Shown one piece after another: positions 61,429 through 64,000 of a DNA stretch of 64,000 nucleotides; positions within the stretch are counted from its first letter, which is position 1, and the number at the start of each line of letters is the position of its first letter. Source of the DNA: a bacterium (GTDB lineage: Bacteria; JAMCPX01); the NCBI GenBank assembly GCA_021787665.1, contig JAJYLN010000003.1, forward strand, positions 62,001 to 126,000, given 5' to 3'. Both the position numbers and the translations under genes were made by a program. Under the pieces are notes generated by a model, which saw nothing but the letters and a program-made list of their open reading frames with translations, was not told where the DNA came from and made no database searches.

Positions 61429-62184
61429 CTATTTCTTATACTCTTCGGTCAGTGCCTGTTTGAATTCCTCTGCGGTGAATATCCCCTTCTTTATCAGCAA
61501 GGCGATGACGGCCTTGATGAAGGGCAGGAGCTTGGAATACCTGCTGTCCGCTTCTCCTTCCGTACCATCCGCCCCACGAGCAGCGCCAGGCGTCGCCGTC
61601 CGGGGTATGTTGTCGGCCGTGCGAGATGGGCCCCGGGCGTCCCGTGTCTCAAACACGCCCTTCATCTCCCTCCCGGGAGAAAACGCTCCGTCCCGCTCAG
61701 TCATGGGGACGACCGTCGTCTGTCTGGGGAGCTGTTTGCCCTTGTAATAGAAATTGATAAAGTCTGTGATGCTCGAGTCAAGTGCAAGAACCGACTGGAT
61801 CTTGTACCCGGAGGTAAACTGTATCGAATCGATCGCCTCCAGATTGGTGGGATCGGACATTGCAAGATGCAACAGAGGCTTGCCCGAAACGATCTTTACC
61901 GCAAGGGGCAGGACATTATACTTCCCTGCCACCTCATACGAGATCAGATCGATCGTCTTCTGTTCTACGACGATTTTATACAGATCTACCATGGGGAGCT
62001 CGAGCTGCTTGCTCAGGAACTTCAGCATATCGAGCTCCCGCAGGAATCCCATCTTCACGAGTATCGTACCGAGCCGGCCGCCGTAGCTCTTCTGGTTCGA
62101 GAGCGAAGCCCTGAGCTGCGATTGGTCGATCATCCCCGCCTCTATCAGGAGTTCGCCAAGCTTTTTGTGTGGTACAGGCGTCAT
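61429..62184 (-). CDS. MshEN (GspE N-terminal) domain protein, copy B
   Basis: The 251-residue protein has a MshEN-type domain twice in outline: KKLGELLIEAGMIDQSQLRASLSNQ, GGRLGTILVKMGFL, and MSDPTNLEAIDSIQF, the region that binds c-di-GMP in MshE. The C-terminus after a low-complexity linker is helical. It is the second of two paralogues; the ATG overlaps the copy A stop by four bases. No ATPase domain follows, so it is a free regulatory domain. Confidence 0.85.
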   Translation of the reverse strand: MTPVPHKKLGELLIEAGMIDQSQLRASLSNQKSYGGRLGTILVKMGFLRELDMLKFLSKQLELPMVDLYKIVVEQKTIDLISYEVAGKYNVLPLAVKIVSGKPLLHLAMSDPTNLEAIDSIQFTSGYKIQSVLALDSSITDFINFYYKGKQLPRQTTVVPMTERDGAFSPGREMKGVFETRDARGPSRTADNIPRTATPGAARGADGTEGEADSRYSKLLPFIKAVIALLIKKGIFTAEEFKQALTEEYKK

Positions 62185-62972
62185 TTGAGCCGTTGTTTAA
62201 TGTCCGATTCCTTTATGAGCCCTTTCGTCGTTAATATTTCGATCACGATGTTCAGCAACTCCCTGGTCTCTTTGTTCATCAGGAGAGACACCAGCTCCTG
62301 CGAAAGCCCTGTCTTTACCCCCAGCGTGGAATCGAGGATCGCCTTTGCCTCCTCGGGCAGCTCGGAGTCGGAGATGGACATGCCCGTCTCCTGCGCGTCC
62401 CCGGGAACATCGCGGACAATGACCATCTCGTCTCTGGCAGGTGCATCAGTCTGGGGCTTGGCGGGCTCATGAATAGTACCGTTGCTATCGACGGGGATGG
62501 ACGTCTCCGTGGGCCCCTGCTGAGGGACGGGGTTATAGTACTCCTTAATGGCGTTGAGGATGGCCGTTTCCGCTGCGAGCACGGGCTTCACGGTCAACCC
62601 TGTCAGGAACTGTATCTCGTCGATGGCCTCCAGATTGGTAGGGTCCGAAGTGGCAATAAACAGCAGCTTCTTGCCCCCTTCGGTCTTTATGCCGAGTGGC
62701 AGAACATTGTTCTTCGTAGCTATTTCCTCGGGGATAAGCTCGATCGTGGAGGCGGCAATCTTTATCTTACCTATGTCGACATACTGGATCTTGAGCTGCT
62801 GACTGAGGAACTTCACCAGCTTCTCCTCGGTAATAAACTTTAGGCGCAGAAAATGGCTGCCCAGCCTGCCGCCCCATTTCTGCTGCTCAGCAAGGGCCGA
62901 TCTCAATTGGAACTGATCGATGAGCCCTGCCTCGACGAGCAAGTCTCCCAATCTTTTCTTACCCTCTACCAT
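62181..62972 (-). CDS. MshEN (GspE N-terminal) domain protein, copy A
   Basis: Chosen ATG gives MVEGKKRLGDLLVEAGLIDQ, with FQLRSALAEQQ, GGRLGSHFLRLKF, and TSDPTNLEAIDEIQF. The track uses a GTG 15 bases upstream. Neither start has a Shine-Dalgarno; a TATAGT -10 ends six bases before the ATG. It shares about the same domain order as copy B, so they come from a duplication. The family occurs in type IV pilus and type II secretion ATPases, but here it stands alone. Confidence 0.85.
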   Translation of the reverse strand: MVEGKKRLGDLLVEAGLIDQFQLRSALAEQQKWGGRLGSHFLRLKFITEEKLVKFLSQQLKIQYVDIGKIKIAASTIELIPEEIATKNNVLPLGIKTEGGKKLLFIATSDPTNLEAIDEIQFLTGLTVKPVLAAETAILNAIKEYYNPVPQQGPTETSIPVDSNGTIHEPAKPQTDAPARDEMVIVRDVPGDAQETGMSISDSELPEEAKAILDSTLGVKTGLSQELVSLLMNKETRELLNIVIEILTTKGLIKESDIKQRLK

Positions 62973-62978
62973 GGCTTT

Positions 62979-63006
62979 ACTATACACAATCTATAGAGGA
63001 TTTCAA
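62979..63006 (-). promoter_or_regulatory. Promoter of the MshEN gene pair, leaderless geometry
   Basis: TTGAAA, a 16-base spacer and TATAGT (five of six) on the minus strand end six bases before the ATG at 62972, so the transcript would begin at the start codon. Confidence 0.5.
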
Positions 63007-63024
63007 CGATTCTTCTTATATTAC

Positions 63025-63053
63025 TTGACCTTTACCGAGCAGCTAATTAAATT
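63025..63053 (+). promoter_or_regulatory. Promoter of the glutaredoxin-groES unit
   Basis: TTGACC, a 17-base spacer and TAAATT, 47 bases before the ATG at 63101. It is back-to-back with the MshEN promoter. No CIRCE element (TTAGCACTC-type) was seen here. Confidence 0.55.
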
Positions 63054-63100
63054 TTTAGGTAATTTTTGATATAGATGCAGTAACGATGAGGAGGTAACGT

Positions 63101-63355
63101 ATGGCTGAAGAGGTAAGGCAACCGCAGGTGGTGGTGTTCACGACACCGACATGCTCGTGGTGCAAAAAAACAAAACAATACTTGATGGAACACAGGATAC
63201 GGTTTAGAGAAGTGGACATATCGAGGGATCAGCAGGCCGCGAAGGACCTCGTGAGGAGGACCAACCAGATGGGCGTACCGGTGACGCTCATCAACAGCAA
63301 GCCTGTTATCGGATTCAACAAGCCCGAGATAGACAGGTTGTTGAACATAAAATAA
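63101..63355 (+). CDS. Glutaredoxin-family thiol-disulfide protein
   Basis: The 84-residue protein has VVVFTTPTCSWCKKTKQYL with the CxxC active site at about residues 18-21, and NQMGVPVTLINSKPVIGFN, where the cis-Pro is in GVP. This is the usual NrdH/GrxC-like size. GAGGAGG precedes the ATG. It is 20 bases from groES, so they are co-transcribed. Confidence 0.92.
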   Translation: MAEEVRQPQVVVFTTPTCSWCKKTKQYLMEHRIRFREVDISRDQQAAKDLVRRTNQMGVPVTLINSKPVIGFNKPEIDRLLNIK

Positions 63356-63375
63356 TACAATAAAAGGAGGTACGC

Positions 63376-63648
63376 ATGAAAATACAACCATTGGAAGACA
63401 GGGTTTTGATAAAACCCACGGAAGAAAAGGAGAAGAAGCTTGGCTCCATTATCGTCCCCGAGACGGCCAAGGAGAAGCCCCAGGTAGGGGTCGTGGAGGC
63501 CGTGGGGACCGATGAAGAGCTCCAGAAGAACGTCAAGGTGGGGGATAAAGTCATCTTTGCAAAGTACGGTGGCACAGAGTTCGAGATCGATGGGACGACG
63601 TACCTGATCGTCCAGAAATCCGATCTCCTCGGCGTCCTGAAAGGCTAA
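63376..63648 (+). CDS. groES: Co-chaperonin GroES
   Basis: GroES caps the GroEL ring. The 90-residue protein has MKIQPLEDRVLIKPTEEKEK, a mobile loop around GSIIVPETAKEKPQVG, and VGDKVIFAKYGGTEFEIDG. A strong AAAGGAGG stands upstream. Directly after the stop is a terminator, so groEL is not in this unit. It is the second gene behind glutaredoxin. Confidence 0.96.
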   Translation: MKIQPLEDRVLIKPTEEKEKKLGSIIVPETAKEKPQVGVVEAVGTDEELQKNVKVGDKVIFAKYGGTEFEIDGTTYLIVQKSDLLGVLKG

Positions 63649-63651
63649 GCT

Positions 63652-63679
63652 AAAAAGTCCCGCTCAGGCGGGACTTTTT
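63652..63679 (+). terminator. Rho-independent terminator after groES
   Basis: AAAAAGTCCCGC pairs with GCGGGACTTTTT around loop TCAG, with the T-run included in the stem end. It lies three bases after the groES stop. Confidence 0.92.
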
Positions 63680-63845
63680 ATTATTCAGGGTGAATGAAGT
63701 GAAGGACCGTGCTGGAAAACAGTGTGGGTTCTTCGTCGCTATGGAAAACAGGCATTGCAGAGCTCGCCTTGACACCGCCCTGCCTATCGGACGGACACAG
63801 AGGATACCCAAGCGAAGCCTGGGGCAAGCTGGGTCCGGCAGCCCC

Positions 63846-64000
63846 TTGAGGGATCAGCAGAAGAATGCGCTGCTCTTGTTTCCGCTGGTCTTCTTGCTGG
63901 CATGCTCTCTCAGCGCCTTTGCGCAAGGTAGTCCTGCGGGGACACCTTCCTCCGGCGCCCCGCCTGTCATTGCCCGATCCGTCAGTGCACAAGGAGACGC
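63846..64000 (+). CDS. Start of a secreted protein (cut by window edge)
   Basis: The plus frame reads RDQQKNALLLFPLVFLLACS then LSAFAQGSPAGTPSS, a typical Sec signal with AFA-Q cleavage. The frame is open to the window end. The TTG at 63846 is the nearest start; ATG at 63741 or GTG at 63690/63699 are in frame upstream. No SD is obvious. The function cannot be judged from 50 residues. Confidence 0.5.
   Translation, partial: MRDQQKNALLLFPLVFLLACSLSAFAQGSPAGTPSSGAPPVIARSVSAQGD

Noticed and set aside
63681-63992. 103-residue minus-strand ORF at the window end
   Set aside because: It lies opposite the signal peptide of the plus-strand secreted protein and has low-complexity composition without a family signal.
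1-64000. CRISPR array, prophage or insertion sequence
   Set aside because: No regularly spaced repeats, integrase, transposase or phage structural gene was seen in any frame.

Overview
The window comes from a Gram-negative bacterium of moderately high GC. It has a lipoprotein signal peptidase, outer-membrane beta-barrel proteins, an OmpA-type protein and lipobox proteins. An anaerobic lifestyle is suggested by a ferredoxin-dependent 2-oxoacid oxidoreductase, a GlpAB anaerobic glycerol-3-phosphate dehydrogenase with an Fe-S partner, and a B12-binding acyl-CoA mutase-type domain. PilT, MglA/MglB-type motility proteins, MshEN-domain proteins, a response regulator with a long acidic tail and a Ser/Thr kinase with a PP2C phosphatase fit a Desulfobacterota/deltaproteobacterial-type lineage; that assignment is an inference from gene content. 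No phage, insertion sequence or CRISPR array was found. The window is mostly chromosomal backbone with a few accessory patches.

Layout. 1-1000: tail of gcvH, a decayed DNA methylase fragment and tRNA-Ser(GGA). 1000-10300: lspA/ileS on the minus strand, then a plus-strand run argF-glmU-glmS-antiporter, then glnB with a sigma-54-type promoter. 10500-17400: a minus-strand block with an outer-membrane protein, an amino-acid permease, a PP2C phosphatase, a Ser/Thr kinase and a large lipoprotein (beta-propeller plus phosphoesterase). 17400-23900: a tightly packed minus-strand operon pgpA-thpR-recA-pilT-alaS, with rpmB and a micro-ORF behind it. 24000-33000: a BtrH-like protein, a response regulator, then valS-nadC-transglutaminase-AEC transporter. 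33100-39500: three glycosyltransferases, an MBL hydrolase, an acyl-CoA ligase and an OmpA-type protein. 41700-47000: a BrnT/BrnA toxin-antitoxin pair, a perfect parS site directly in front of mnmG, and a DUF35/thiolase-like/B12-binding trio. 47000-53900: small secreted proteins, mltD, mrp and glpA-glpB-glpC-like. 53800-61300: tRNA-Asn with a micro-ORF, mglA/mglB, a fused two-gene 2-oxoacid:ferredoxin oxidoreductase, recR-ebfC-dnaX and the SRP RNA gene. 61400-64000: two MshEN paralogues, glutaredoxin, groES and the start of a secreted protein.

How the genes work together. GlmS and GlmU supply UDP-GlcNAc. The three glycosyltransferases probably use sugar nucleotides for a surface glycan. MglA/MglB, PilT and the MshEN proteins point to type IV pili and cell polarity. 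GlpAB with the short Fe-S protein would send glycerol-3-phosphate electrons to the membrane. The most interesting points are the parS site fused to the mnmG start, the thiolase-like protein that has lost its nucleophilic cysteine next to a DUF35 partner, a complete tiny transcription unit (promoter, 17-codon ORF, tRNA-Asn, terminator), the alpha-beta / gamma-delta fusions of the oxidoreductase, a degenerate repeat encoding a WPY-rich C-terminus, and several promoters placed so that transcripts would begin at the start codon.
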